In this document: in pieces, positions 1 through 9,845 of the stretch
Numbering within the stretch: the first letter of the stretch is position 1
Layout of the letters: each line of letters opens with the position of its first letter
NCBI GenBank assembly: GCA_947447115.1
Contig: CANFKD010000003.1
Location: 1-48,126 of the forward strand
Length of the DNA: 48,126 bases
From: Caulobacteraceae bacterium
GTDB lineage: Bacteria > Pseudomonadota > Alphaproteobacteria > Caulobacterales > Caulobacteraceae
Direction: 5' to 3'
Program-made: the position numbers and the translations under genes
Notes under the pieces: model-generated
The model's database searches: none
Seen by the model: only the letters and a program-made list of their open reading frames with translations
What the model was told of the DNA's origin: nothing

Positions 1-630
1 AAGAACCGCGAGACCTACGAGATCATGACCCCGGAATCGGTCGGTCAGGCCCCCTCGACCCTGGTCATGGGCAAACATTCCGGCAGCCATGCCTTCCGCG
101 CCAAGCTGAAAGATCTGGGCTATGAGCTGGGCCAGAACGCTCTGAAGGAGGCCTTTGTCCGGTTCAAGGACTTGGCTGACCGCAAAAAGCACGTCTATGA
201 CGACGATATTATTGCGCTGGTCGATGATGCCTTGGCGCGGGGCGGGGAGCGTATCCGCGTGACCCATCTGCGCGTCATTGCGGGCACCGAAGGCCAATCT
301 GCTGACCTGACCTTGGACATTGACGGCGTCGAACAGAAGGCGACCTCAACCGGTGACGGACCTGTCGATGCCGTGTTCAACGCCATTCGCCAGATCGTGC
401 CCCACGAGGCGGCGCTTCGCCTGTTCCAGGTCCATGCCGTGACCGAAGGCACCGATGCCCAGGCTCAGGTCTCGGTGCGTCTTGAAGAGGATGGCCGCAT
501 CGCGACCGGTCAGGCCGCCGATACCGACACCATGACCGCTTCGGCCAAGGCCTATGTCAATGCGCTGAACAATCTGATGGCGCGTAAGCAGAAGTCGGCT
601 CCCGAGCCCCTCGTCTCCAGCCAGTTCTAG
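1..630 (+). CDS. leuA: 2-isopropylmalate synthase, C-terminal part (5' end outside window)
   Basis: The reading frame is open from base 1 and ends at TAG 628-630, so only the last 209 or so residues are present. LeuA condenses acetyl-CoA with 2-oxoisovalerate, the first committed step of leucine synthesis in the cytoplasm. The visible part starts in the linker after the TIM barrel, with the conserved GKHSGSHAF segment. It then covers the C-terminal regulatory domain, which binds leucine for feedback inhibition. That domain ends in the typical run GQAADTDTMTASAKAYVNAL, followed by a short tail. The catalytic barrel cannot be assessed. Its position upstream of mreB is, from memory, as in Caulobacter crescentus. 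Confidence 0.93.
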   Translation, partial: KNRETYEIMTPESVGQAPSTLVMGKHSGSHAFRAKLKDLGYELGQNALKEAFVRFKDLADRKKHVYDDDIIALVDDALARGGERIRVTHLRVIAGTEGQSADLTLDIDGVEQKATSTGDGPVDAVFNAIRQIVPHEAALRLFQVHAVTEGTDAQAQVSVRLEEDGRIATGQAADTDTMTASAKAYVNALNNLMARKQKSAPEPLVSSQF

Positions 631-695
631 AGACCGGTGCCTAATCCTCAACCTCGCGCTGGGTTTGGCTCGGCGCGAGGCGAGGTCGCCGCCTC

Positions 696-1580
696 ATGTT
701 GATCTGGATTCCCCTGACCTTGGCGGCGACGGTTTTGCAGGTCTCGCGCAATGCCTTGCAGCGCGGGCTATTGCCCGTGGCGGGCCCGTGGGGCGCGACC
801 TTGGTGCGGTTCCTGTTTGGATTGCCCTTCACGCTGGCCTTCATTGCCGTGGCCAAGATAATGACGCCTCAGGCGCAGGGTCATTTCAGTGGCTATTTCT
901 TTATGGCGTGCACCATCGGTGCCTTGGCGCAGGTCGGGGCGACGGCGGCGCTTTTGGTGTCGATGCAGCGGTCCAGCTTTGCCATTGGAACAGCCTTTCA
1001 GCAAAGCTCGCTGCCCTTTACCGCCCTGGTCGGGATCTTCGTGTTCCACGATCCGATCAGCCCTGTCGCGTGGCTCGGTCTGTTCATCGCCACGGCAGGA
1101 CTGATCTACCTGTCCTGGCCGCGTCGGATGGAGGGGGTTCGCGACTGGAGCCCGGCTCTGCTCGGCTTGACGGCTGGTGCCTGTTTTGCCCTTGGGGCCA
1201 ATGCCTTTCGCCAAGGGGGACTGGCCTTTGATCCGAACCATGTGGTCTTTTCGGCGCTGGTGACCGTGGCCGTGGTTCAAACGATCCAGACCCTCGTGCT
1301 GATCATCGGCCTGATGATCCTTGACCCCAAGGCGCTGAGGGGCGCGATCGGCGCGTGGAAGTCATCCTTGGGCGCGGGGTTCTTCGGGGCCGAGGCCTCG
1401 GCCCTTTGGTTTATCGCCTTGACCATGAGCCCGGCGGGACCGGTTCGCGCCGTTGGCGTGGTTGAGATGCCGGTCGCGGCCCTGATGGGGCGCAGACTGT
1501 TTGCTGAGCGTTTGAGCCTCGCCCAGATTGTAGCGGGCACCATTACCGCGCTTGGCGTGGTTTTAGCCGCGATCGGATAG
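696..1580 (+). CDS. EamA/DMT-family membrane transporter
   Basis: A 294-residue, very hydrophobic protein with about ten predicted membrane helices in two five-helix halves, the usual size and layout of the drug/metabolite transporter superfamily (EamA). It begins with a membrane helix (MLIWIPLTLAATVLQVSRN) and ends with the paired helices around GVVEMPVAALMGRRLFAERL, a stretch typical of the second EamA repeat. It is probably an inner-membrane metabolite exporter; the substrate cannot be told. The gene lies 65 bp after leuA on the same strand, so it may be co-transcribed with it. No strong ribosome-binding site is visible before the ATG. Confidence 0.85.
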   Translation: MLIWIPLTLAATVLQVSRNALQRGLLPVAGPWGATLVRFLFGLPFTLAFIAVAKIMTPQAQGHFSGYFFMACTIGALAQVGATAALLVSMQRSSFAIGTAFQQSSLPFTALVGIFVFHDPISPVAWLGLFIATAGLIYLSWPRRMEGVRDWSPALLGLTAGACFALGANAFRQGGLAFDPNHVVFSALVTVAVVQTIQTLVLIIGLMILDPKALRGAIGAWKSSLGAGFFGAEASALWFIALTMSPAGPVRAVGVVEMPVAALMGRRLFAERLSLAQIVAGTITALGVVLAAIG

Positions 1581-2883
<1,303 letters not shown>

Positions 2884-2963
2884 CCGCCTGATGGTGGCAC
2901 TTCTTGCGTCCTGACGAATTTCTATGATCTTGGCCCTGTCCGGATCTGCAGTGGAGACCAGCG

Positions 2964-4070
2964 TTGTCCTTAAGGGACGGGCCATTTCAAGACCTCAAGG
3001 TCCCGCTAACCTGGGCGGCAGCCATGGCGGTTATTGTCGCGGGCGTGGCGGGTCTTGGCCTTTTGCTCAGCGATCGGCGCGAAACCTATAAGGCCGAGGC
3101 CTATGGCGCTGGGCGCGTCGTTGTTGATCGGGTCGTGGCGCCTGCCGCCGATGTTCTGTCGACGCCCGCCGATTGGGCTCGGGTCCTTGGCAACGGCATC
3201 GGGGACTATTTCTTCGCTGTCAGTGAAAATCGCCGCCTGAAGCTTGAAAATGCCCGGCTGCGACAGTGGCGAGACGCCGCCATCGCGCTCGAAGACATCA
3301 ATTCTCGCTACCGCGCCTTGCTGGGCGTCAAGATTGATCCCCCGATCCCCATGGTCACGGCGCGGGTCGTGCTCGATGCGCGAGGTCCCTTTGCCAATAC
3401 CCGCCTTGCCAATGCCGGTGAGGAAAAGGGCGTCAGGGTCGGTCAGCCGGTGATGAGTGACGCCGGTCTGGTCGGCCGCGTTGTCGGCACCGGGCCAGGC
3501 ATTAGTCGCATTCTGCTGCTGACCGATGTCGCGAGCCACATGCCGGTCTTGGTGGACCGCACCAATGCCCGCGCGATCCTGTCCGGCGATGGCGGTCCCA
3601 ATCCGACGCTGGACTATCTGCGGGGGATTGATCCTGTTCGCAATGGCGACCGAATCTTAAGCTCTGGCGATGGCGGTGTCTTGCCGCGCGGCCTTCCGGT
3701 CGGGACAGCGGTTAAGGGCTTGGATGGCCATTGGCGGGTGCGTTTGAGCGCCGATGCCGTACCGATCGATCTTGTCCGCATTCTGCTGTTTAAGGATTTC
3801 ACGGATCTTGCCGCCCAAAAGGCGTTGCAGGCCTCGAAAATGCCGCCCTTGACCGATGTTCCCGCGCCGGTGGCCTCGTCGTCTGTGCTGCCGCCCCCGC
3901 TGACGTCAAAACCTGCGCCAGCGCCGGTTGTTGCTCCTGTCGCTGTAAAACCGGCTGCGACTAAGCCTGTGGTGGCTAAGCCTGCCCCTGCCAAGCCCAC
4001 CGCTCTAACAGCCGTGCCGCCCAAGCCGGTGGCCAAGCCTAGCGCCGCTGCGGCGGAGCCGGTCAGATGA
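2964..4070 (+). CDS. mreC: Rod-shape determining protein MreC
   Basis: A 368-residue bitopic protein that links MreB filaments to the periplasmic wall-synthesis enzymes. It has a cytoplasmic start (LRDGPFQDLKVPLTW), one membrane helix at about residues 14-34, a short coiled coil near 80-110 and the MreC beta-domain to about 270. A Pro/Ala/Lys/Val-rich tail of about 75 residues follows. The start is TTG at 2964, with GGAGA at 2953-2957; no in-frame ATG gives a complete membrane anchor. The tail is longer than in enterobacterial MreC and of low complexity; a similar extension is, from memory, known in Caulobacter. The stop overlaps the mreD start (ATGA). Confidence 0.95.
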   Translation: MSLRDGPFQDLKVPLTWAAAMAVIVAGVAGLGLLLSDRRETYKAEAYGAGRVVVDRVVAPAADVLSTPADWARVLGNGIGDYFFAVSENRRLKLENARLRQWRDAAIALEDINSRYRALLGVKIDPPIPMVTARVVLDARGPFANTRLANAGEEKGVRVGQPVMSDAGLVGRVVGTGPGISRILLLTDVASHMPVLVDRTNARAILSGDGGPNPTLDYLRGIDPVRNGDRILSSGDGGVLPRGLPVGTAVKGLDGHWRVRLSADAVPIDLVRILLFKDFTDLAAQKALQASKMPPLTDVPAPVASSSVLPPPLTSKPAPAPVVAPVAVKPAATKPVVAKPAPAKPTALTAVPPKPVAKPSAAAAEPVR

Positions 4071-4597
4071 CGTTTCAGACCTCGCGTCAGACAGCAGCAC
4101 GCTCGATGGATGCGTGGAACTGGTTGGCCGTACCGACCCTGACCTGCCTGATGCTGACCCTGCTATTTGCCTTGCCGATCAGGGTATTTGGTCTTGTGCC
4201 GCCAGAGCCCGTCTTCTTGATGGTGCCCGCCTTTGTCTGGGCGGTGATCCGGCCCTCGATCTTGCCGCCGATGATTCTGATGGTCTCTGGGCTATTGATT
4301 GACATTCTGTGGGGTGCGCCCTTGGGTCTTTGGGGTTTCTCGCTGCTGTTTGGCTATGCCGGTGTTCTGGCCTCACGCAGTTTTGCCAGTGGACAGGGCC
4401 AGTCGATGAACTGGGTCTGGTACGCCATCACCTGCCTGATCGTTGAACTGACCGCCTATCTCGTGACCCTCATCGATCTCCATGCTGCACCCAGCATTGT
4501 TGGGGCCTTTTGGCAGTGGGCGGTGACCGCAGCGCTCTATCCCTTTGCCCACCAATTGATTGAGCGGTTCGAGGACGCGGACGTCCGCTTCAAATGA
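4067..4597 (+). CDS. mreD: Rod-shape determining protein MreD
   Basis: A 176-residue polytopic inner-membrane protein with about five helices, of usual MreD size. MreD works with MreC to activate the RodA-PBP2 synthase. Membrane segments include the stretches around LTCLMLTLLFALPIRVFGLV and LWGFSLLFGYAGVLA. The first 15 or so residues are polar (FQTSRQTAARSMDAW). It overlaps mreC and mrdA by 4 bp each (ATGA at 4067 and 4594), which indicates translational coupling. MreD is poorly conserved, so the call leans on gene order as well as topology. Confidence 0.93.
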   Translation: MTFQTSRQTAARSMDAWNWLAVPTLTCLMLTLLFALPIRVFGLVPPEPVFLMVPAFVWAVIRPSILPPMILMVSGLLIDILWGAPLGLWGFSLLFGYAGVLASRSFASGQGQSMNWVWYAITCLIVELTAYLVTLIDLHAAPSIVGAFWQWAVTAALYPFAHQLIERFEDADVRFK

Positions 4598-6603
4598 GTG
4601 AACCGTCGATCTTCTTTTCTGAGGTCAATGAGCGTCAGGGCGTTTTCAACCGGCGCGCCTTTCTCATGGGGGGATTGGCGGGCGGCGGCATCTTGGCGCT
4701 CGGGGGGCGATTGGCCCAGCTGCAGGTGCTGGAGTTCGACCGCTATCGGCTGATGTCGACGGAAAACCAGTTCAATTTCCGCCTGATCCCACCACCCCGT
4801 GGCCGGATTTTGGATCGTTTTGGCGTGGAGCTCGCCTCCAACAGGCCCAATTTCCGTGTCCTGCTGGTGCGCGACGAGATCAATGATATTGACGCCACAC
4901 TCGATGCCCTGTCGCAGCTGATCCCTATTACCTCTGAGCGGCGCAGGCAGTTGCTGCGTGAAATCTCACGCAGTCCCAAGCTGGTGCCGGTGGCTGTTGC
5001 TGAAGACCTGACCTGGGAAGAGTTCTCACGGGTCAATGTGCGCACGCCCGAGCTGCCTGGCGTCACGGCCGATATGGGCGAGGCGCGGGTCTATCCTCAC
5101 GGCGGGGCCTTTGCTCATGTGGTCGGCTATGTGGCCAAGGTATCCGATCGCGATGTTGCGGCGGCGGGCCTCAATCCTGATCCCCTCCTGCACCATCCCG
5201 GCTTTCGCATCGGCAAGCAGGGTGTGGAAAAGGCACTCGACACCGTCCTGCGCGGCAAGTCCGGCGCGGTCAAGACCGAGGTCGATGCCTTGGGCCGTGA
5301 GGTGCGCAAGGATCCTGAGGGCGATATCAATCCGGTTGCAGGCAAGACCGTTGTCCTGTCGCTCGATGCCGATGTTCAGAGCCGGGCGCTGGAAGTGCTC
5401 GGTGAAGATAGCGGGGCCTGCGTGGTGATGGACGTGCAGTCCGGTGACCTAATCTGCATGGCCTCTGCCCCTAGCTTTGACGCGAACCAGTTCGTCAGGG
5501 GCCTGACCTCCGCGGAATATCGCGCCCTGTCCGAATATGAGCGCCGTCCCTTGCTGGACAAGGCCCTGTCAGGAACCTATCCGCCGGGCTCGACCTTCAA
5601 GCCGATGACGGCCTTGGCGGCCTTGGACTCAGGGATGGTCAATCCGAATGAGACCGTGGTCTGTTCAGGTCAGATGTGGTTCGGAAATCGCTTCTTCCAC
5701 TGCTGGAAGCGTGGCGGACACGGCGCGCAAAACATGCACGAGGCGATCAAGAACTCGTGCGACATCTACTTCTACCAGACGGCCTTGAAGATCGGCCCCG
5801 ACCGGATCGCACGGGTCGCGGAGGCCTTTGGGCTGGGTCAGACCTTCGACATCGGCATTTCGGGACAAAAGCCTGGGCTCGTGCCGTCGACGGCTTGGAA
5901 GCGCAAACAATATCATCAACCCTGGTATCCGGGAGAGTCCCTCAGCTTCGGGATCGGGCAGGGGGCTCTGTCGGCCAATGCCCTGCAACTGGCCGTTATG
6001 ACCGCGCGCTTGGCCAATGGTCACAAGGCGCTCAATCCGCGCCTGATCAAGTCCATTGGCGGGGTTGAGACCCCGAGCGGTGCCGCCGCCGCAGACCTGC
6101 CATTCAAGCCCGAGCATATGGAGCTTGTTCGCTCGGGCATGGCGGCTGTGGCGAATGACACGACCGGTACGGCTTACCGTGCCAGTCAGTTGGGTCTTGG
6201 CCCGGTCCTGATGGCCGGAAAGACCGGGACGGCGCAGGTTCGGGTGATTAGCCGCGCTGAGCGGGCCAGTGGTGTGCGCAGCAATGACTCCCTGCCCTGG
6301 CACCTGCGCGACCATGCGCTCTTTGTCGCCTTCGCGCCCTATGATGCGCCGCGCTATGCCCTGTCTATCATTGTCCAACATGGCGGGGGCGGAGCGGCGG
6401 TTGCGGCACCCAAGGCGCGGGAAATTATGCGTGTGGTCCTGCTGAAAGATGCCGCCATTCGCGCGCGTATTGAATCGCCCCTGCCTATGCCTGAGGCCCC
6501 CGTCTCTACGACCGGCGAGGTTGAGGGCGAGGCCCCGCCGCCGCCCAGCGAGACGATCTTGCCTGCGGCTGCACCCGCCGTTACGGGAGGACCGACCCAA
6601 TGA
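4594..6603 (+). CDS. mrdA: Penicillin-binding protein 2, elongasome transpeptidase
   Basis: A 669-residue class B PBP that cross-links peptidoglycan during elongation, partnered with RodA. After a membrane anchor at about residues 22-45 it has the PBP dimerisation/pedestal domain (RGRILDRFGVELASN) and then the transpeptidase domain. The catalytic motifs are complete: S333-T-F-K336, S388-C-D390 (the SxD form typical of PBP2) and K543-T-G545. The C-terminus is an acidic, Pro-rich tail of about 45 residues with no obvious function. Four-base overlaps with mreD and rodA place it in the middle of the coupled block. Confidence 0.97.
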   Translation: MSEPSIFFSEVNERQGVFNRRAFLMGGLAGGGILALGGRLAQLQVLEFDRYRLMSTENQFNFRLIPPPRGRILDRFGVELASNRPNFRVLLVRDEINDIDATLDALSQLIPITSERRRQLLREISRSPKLVPVAVAEDLTWEEFSRVNVRTPELPGVTADMGEARVYPHGGAFAHVVGYVAKVSDRDVAAAGLNPDPLLHHPGFRIGKQGVEKALDTVLRGKSGAVKTEVDALGREVRKDPEGDINPVAGKTVVLSLDADVQSRALEVLGEDSGACVVMDVQSGDLICMASAPSFDANQFVRGLTSAEYRALSEYERRPLLDKALSGTYPPGSTFKPMTALAALDSGMVNPNETVVCSGQMWFGNRFFHCWKRGGHGAQNMHEAIKNSCDIYFYQTALKIGPDRIARVAEAFGLGQTFDIGISGQKPGLVPSTAWKRKQYHQPWYPGESLSFGIGQGALSANALQLAVMTARLANGHKALNPRLIKSIGGVETPSGAAAADLPFKPEHMELVRSGMAAVANDTTGTAYRASQLGLGPVLMAGKTGTAQVRVISRAERASGVRSNDSLPWHLRDHALFVAFAPYDAPRYALSIIVQHGGGGAAVAAPKAREIMRVVLLKDAAIRARIESPLPMPEAPVSTTGEVEGEAPPPPSETILPAAAPAVTGGPTQ

Positions 6604-7754
6604 CTGCGAGCGCCATTACACGTCCCGGTGAACGGGATCGCTTGATCGTCAAGCTGGCCCAGATCGACTGGACCTTCATGCTGGTCCTTTGCCTGATCGC
6701 GGCTACGGGCGCGGCCATGCTCTATTCGATTTCAGGCCTGTCGTGGGAGCCATGGGCTGCCAAACACCTGATCCGATTTGGTCTCTGCGTTGGGATTATG
6801 ATCGTCCTCGCGACAGTCGATGTGCGTTTATGGTTCATGTCGGCCTATCCCGTCTATGGGTTTGGGCTGCTCTTGCTGATCGCCGTTGAGATCGTGGGCG
6901 ACGTGTCGCTCGGAGCTCAGCGCTGGCTTGATTTGGGGTTTGTCCGACTGCAACCCTCTGAAATCATGAAGATTGGCTTGGTCTTGGCGCTAGCCCGCTT
7001 CTATCACGGCCTGTCGGCGGAAGCGGCCAAGTTCTCTTGGCGTTTGGTTGTGCCGGTGGTCTTGATTGCTCTGCCGACCTTGCTGGTCGCCCACCAGCCT
7101 GACCTTGGCACGGCGGTTCTGTTGGTCGCGACGGGCGGTGCGGTAATGGTCTTGGCGGGTCTGAGCCTGAGGGTCGTGGCGGCCTTAGCGGTGACGGTTG
7201 CCGCCGCCATTCCGCCCTTTGTCATGTTTGTGCTGCATGACTATCAGCGCAACCGTATCTTGACCTTCCTGAATCCTGAGGCTGATCCCTCCGGGTCGGG
7301 CTATCACATCTTGCAGTCCAAGATCGCTCTGGGCTCCGGCGGTCTGCTTGGCAAGGGCTATGGCCTAGGGTCGCAAAGCCAACTGAACTTCCTACCGGAA
7401 AAACATACGGACTTTATCTTTGCCACCTTGGCTGAGGAGTTTGGCTTTGTCGGCTGTATTTCGGTGCTGCTGCTCTATGCGGCGGCCATCACCATTGCCC
7501 TGCGTATTGCCAGTATCTCGCACAGCCACTTTGGCCGTCTGGGGGCAGCAGGCGTCACCGCGACCTTTGCGCTCTATGTGATGATTAACGGAGCCATGGT
7601 CATGGGCTTGGCCCCTGTCGTGGGCGTGCCCATGCCGCTGCTGTCGTTTGGCGGTACGGTCATGCTGACCGTCATGATCGGTTTTGGACTGGTCCAGTCC
7701 GTACGTGTGCACCGCTATTCCGAAATCACCAGCGGTCGCGGCACCCTGCTCTAG
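6600..7754 (+). CDS. rodA: Peptidoglycan glycosyltransferase RodA
   Basis: A 384-residue SEDS-family polymerase with about ten membrane helices; it makes glycan strands from lipid II in complex with PBP2. Family signatures are present: VRLQPSEIMKIGLVLALAR, HQPDLGTA and LPEKHTDFIFATLAEEFGF, where D271 matches the catalytic Asp of E. coli RodA. It also has the C-terminal GVPMPLLSFGGT. It starts in an ATGA overlap with mrdA and closes the mre operon. Its TAG stop lies inside CTAG 7751-7754, which also holds the stop of the convergent peptidase gene, leaving no room for an intrinsic terminator between them. Confidence 0.97.
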   Translation: MTASAITRPGERDRLIVKLAQIDWTFMLVLCLIAATGAAMLYSISGLSWEPWAAKHLIRFGLCVGIMIVLATVDVRLWFMSAYPVYGFGLLLLIAVEIVGDVSLGAQRWLDLGFVRLQPSEIMKIGLVLALARFYHGLSAEAAKFSWRLVVPVVLIALPTLLVAHQPDLGTAVLLVATGGAVMVLAGLSLRVVAALAVTVAAAIPPFVMFVLHDYQRNRILTFLNPEADPSGSGYHILQSKIALGSGGLLGKGYGLGSQSQLNFLPEKHTDFIFATLAEEFGFVGCISVLLLYAAAITIALRIASISHSHFGRLGAAGVTATFALYVMINGAMVMGLAPVVGVPMPLLSFGGTVMLTVMIGFGLVQSVRVHRYSEITSGRGTLL

Positions 7755-8740
7755 AGGCTGAAGGCCGCGTCTGTGGCTCGGACCAGTCCGTCGATGACGC
7801 CTGGTTCTGTTGAGGCGTGACCCGCATCCCAGATCAGGTTGAAGTTCACTTCCGGCCAGCCGGTCTTGACCCGCCAAGCCGCGTCCATCGGGGTTACCAC
7901 ATCATAGCGCCCCTGCACGATCCAGCCGGGAATATGACGGATACGGTCAAGGTTTTTGACGATCCAGTCGTCTTCCTCGAAGAAGCAGCCGTTCATGAAA
8001 TAGTGGCACTCGATCCGCGCAAAGGCGACGGCGAAGGCGGTCTCGTTGAACTTGTCAGGGCGATCCGCAGGGCCACGGATGGAGATGGTATCGCCCTCCC
8101 ATTGGCTCCAAGCCGCTGCTGCCTCGGCTTGGGCGACGGGATCAGAGCCGGTCAGGCGCTTGTGGAACGCTGCCATCAGATTGCCGCGCTCCGCCATCGG
8201 GATTGGCGCGACATAACGCTCCCAGACATCGGGGAACAGCATGGAGGCGCCGTTCTGATAGAACCAATGCAACTCGCGCTGAGAGCCCATAAAGATGCCG
8301 CGCAAGACCAGAGCCTCGACCCTTTCGGGATGGGTGATGGCGTAGGCAAGGGCGAGCGTCGAGCCCCAAGAGCCGCCAAAGACGGTCCATTTTTCGAGCC
8401 CCAACTGGATTCGCAGTCGCTCAATATCCTCGATCAGGGTCCAGGTCGTATTGTCCTCGAGCGAGGCATTGGGGGTGGAACGTCCGCAGCCGCGCTGATC
8501 AAACAGGACCATGTGCCAGCGTGACGGATCGAAATAGCGCCTCATGGTCGGGTTGATCGCGCCGCCCGGCCCGCCATGTAGGATCAGGCAGGGCTTGCCC
8601 TTGGGCCGCCCGCACTCTTCAAAAAAGACCGAATGGCCGTCTTGTTCGGGCAGGAAGCCGCTGTTGAAGGGCTGGTTCTCAATATAGAGACCCCGGCGCA
8701 TGGCGGGGCTGGCGAGGGTCGAGGCGGTTGTCGGGTCCAT
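7751..8740 (-). CDS. pip: Proline iminopeptidase
   Basis: A 329-residue alpha/beta hydrolase of the S33 family that removes N-terminal proline from peptides in the cytoplasm. The family hallmarks are HGGPGG (oxyanion region, residues 55-60), DQRGCGRS (81-88) and the nucleophile elbow G122-G-S124-W-G-S127. Asp and His of the triad lie in the C-terminal part (GRYDVVTP; GHAST). The length fits bacterial Pip. The start ATG at 8740 has AGGGCGAG upstream; a second ATG 13 codons on is possible. It follows the epoxide-hydrolase-like gene by 9 bp on the same strand, so both probably share a transcript. Confidence 0.92.
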   Translation of the reverse strand: MDPTTASTLASPAMRRGLYIENQPFNSGFLPEQDGHSVFFEECGRPKGKPCLILHGGPGGAINPTMRRYFDPSRWHMVLFDQRGCGRSTPNASLEDNTTWTLIEDIERLRIQLGLEKWTVFGGSWGSTLALAYAITHPERVEALVLRGIFMGSQRELHWFYQNGASMLFPDVWERYVAPIPMAERGNLMAAFHKRLTGSDPVAQAEAAAAWSQWEGDTISIRGPADRPDKFNETAFAVAFARIECHYFMNGCFFEEDDWIVKNLDRIRHIPGWIVQGRYDVVTPMDAAWRVKTGWPEVNFNLIWDAGHASTEPGVIDGLVRATDAAFSL

Positions 8741-8749
8741 GGTCTCGCC

Positions 8750-9709
8750 CTAGCGCGGAAACCGGCGATTGAGCCAGTCTAAAAAGATCGCATTCACTTC
8801 TTCGGGCTTTTCCTGCTGTGTCCAGTGACCGGAATCAAGGACCAGCGCCTTTTCCAAATCCGAACAATATTTGCCCATCTTGTCGGCCATGGAGGGCGGC
8901 AGGACGGCGTCCTTCTCGGCCATGACCATCAGCGACGGCACATCGACCCGGTCTACCAGATGGGCGGAGTTCTCCCAGTTGCGGGTAAAGTTGCGATACC
9001 AGTTGATGCCGCCGCGAAAGCCAGAATGGCGGTACATCTCGACATAGACCCCCAGTTCCTCATCAGTCAGGATCGGGCTGTCGGTCTCGCTAGGCACAAA
9101 GTTCGGTATGGCCTTGTAGATCGGCTCACGCACCTGAGCGGCCATCGCGGCGTTGGGGCGGCGCAGGTTGAACCTGAAGGTCCTTTCCAGATCGGCCTCA
9201 AAGACGGCCTCGGCCTCACCCGGCTTTTGGAAATAGACGATGTACATGTCCTCGCCCAAGTTCTCGCGATAGAGCGCTATGGGGTCGCGGGACAGACGTG
9301 GAATGAAGGGGGTGTTCAAGCCCATGACCCCGGCTGTGCGATCCGGATGGCGCAGGGGCATTTGCCAAGCAATCAGCCCGCCCCAATCGTGCCCGCACCA
9401 GATGGCCTTCTCGATGCCCAGATGGTCCAAAAGGCCGATCAGATCGTCGGTCAGGTGCTCCATATCAAAGTCGGTGACGGCCTCGGGCGAGGAGGTCAGG
9501 CCATAGCCGCGCTGATCGGGCGCGATCACCCAACGCCCCGCATCGCCCATACCCTTGAGTTGATGGCGCCAAGAAAAGGCCAGCTCTGGCCAGCCGTGAC
9601 AGAAGATTACCGGAATGCCGCCGCGTGGGCCGGCCTCATAGAAGGCCATTCGGATACCGTTGAGTTCGGCATATTGGACCGGCGGCATCAGCCGTTGCAG
9701 TGCGGTCAT
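8750..9709 (-). CDS. Alpha/beta hydrolase, epoxide-hydrolase type
   Basis: A 319-residue hydrolase whose motifs match soluble epoxide hydrolases. HGWP (38-41) supplies the oxyanion hole, CGHDWGG carries nucleophile Asp108, and GHWTQQEKPEE holds the C-terminal catalytic His. An Asp nucleophile separates it from serine esterases. Haloalkane dehalogenases also use Asp, but the HGWPE and DQRGYG context favours an epoxide hydrolase (EC 3.3.2). A cap domain with the expected tyrosines lies around residues 130-230. There is no signal peptide, so it should be cytoplasmic. It is the first gene of a pair with pip; its physiological epoxide is unknown. Confidence 0.85.
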   Translation of the reverse strand: MTALQRLMPPVQYAELNGIRMAFYEAGPRGGIPVIFCHGWPELAFSWRHQLKGMGDAGRWVIAPDQRGYGLTSSPEAVTDFDMEHLTDDLIGLLDHLGIEKAIWCGHDWGGLIAWQMPLRHPDRTAGVMGLNTPFIPRLSRDPIALYRENLGEDMYIVYFQKPGEAEAVFEADLERTFRFNLRRPNAAMAAQVREPIYKAIPNFVPSETDSPILTDEELGVYVEMYRHSGFRGGINWYRNFTRNWENSAHLVDRVDVPSLMVMAEKDAVLPPSMADKMGKYCSDLEKALVLDSGHWTQQEKPEEVNAIFLDWLNRRFPR

Positions 9710-9845
9710 GTCTTTACCCCATCCCCTAGACCTTTTCGGTCCGCCTTCATCTTGACTGTATGGATAGGGGGCAGAGGGGCTCTGTGCAAAGCTCTTTTGC
9801 CACCTTGGGCTTGCCCAGCCTTGCAGGGTGGTTCATGACCTGCCC

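Noticed and set aside
8825-9838. 337-codon open frame antisense to the epoxide-hydrolase-like gene
   Set aside because: It lies opposite a clear conserved gene and its product has no protein-like motifs; it is a G+C-driven shadow frame.
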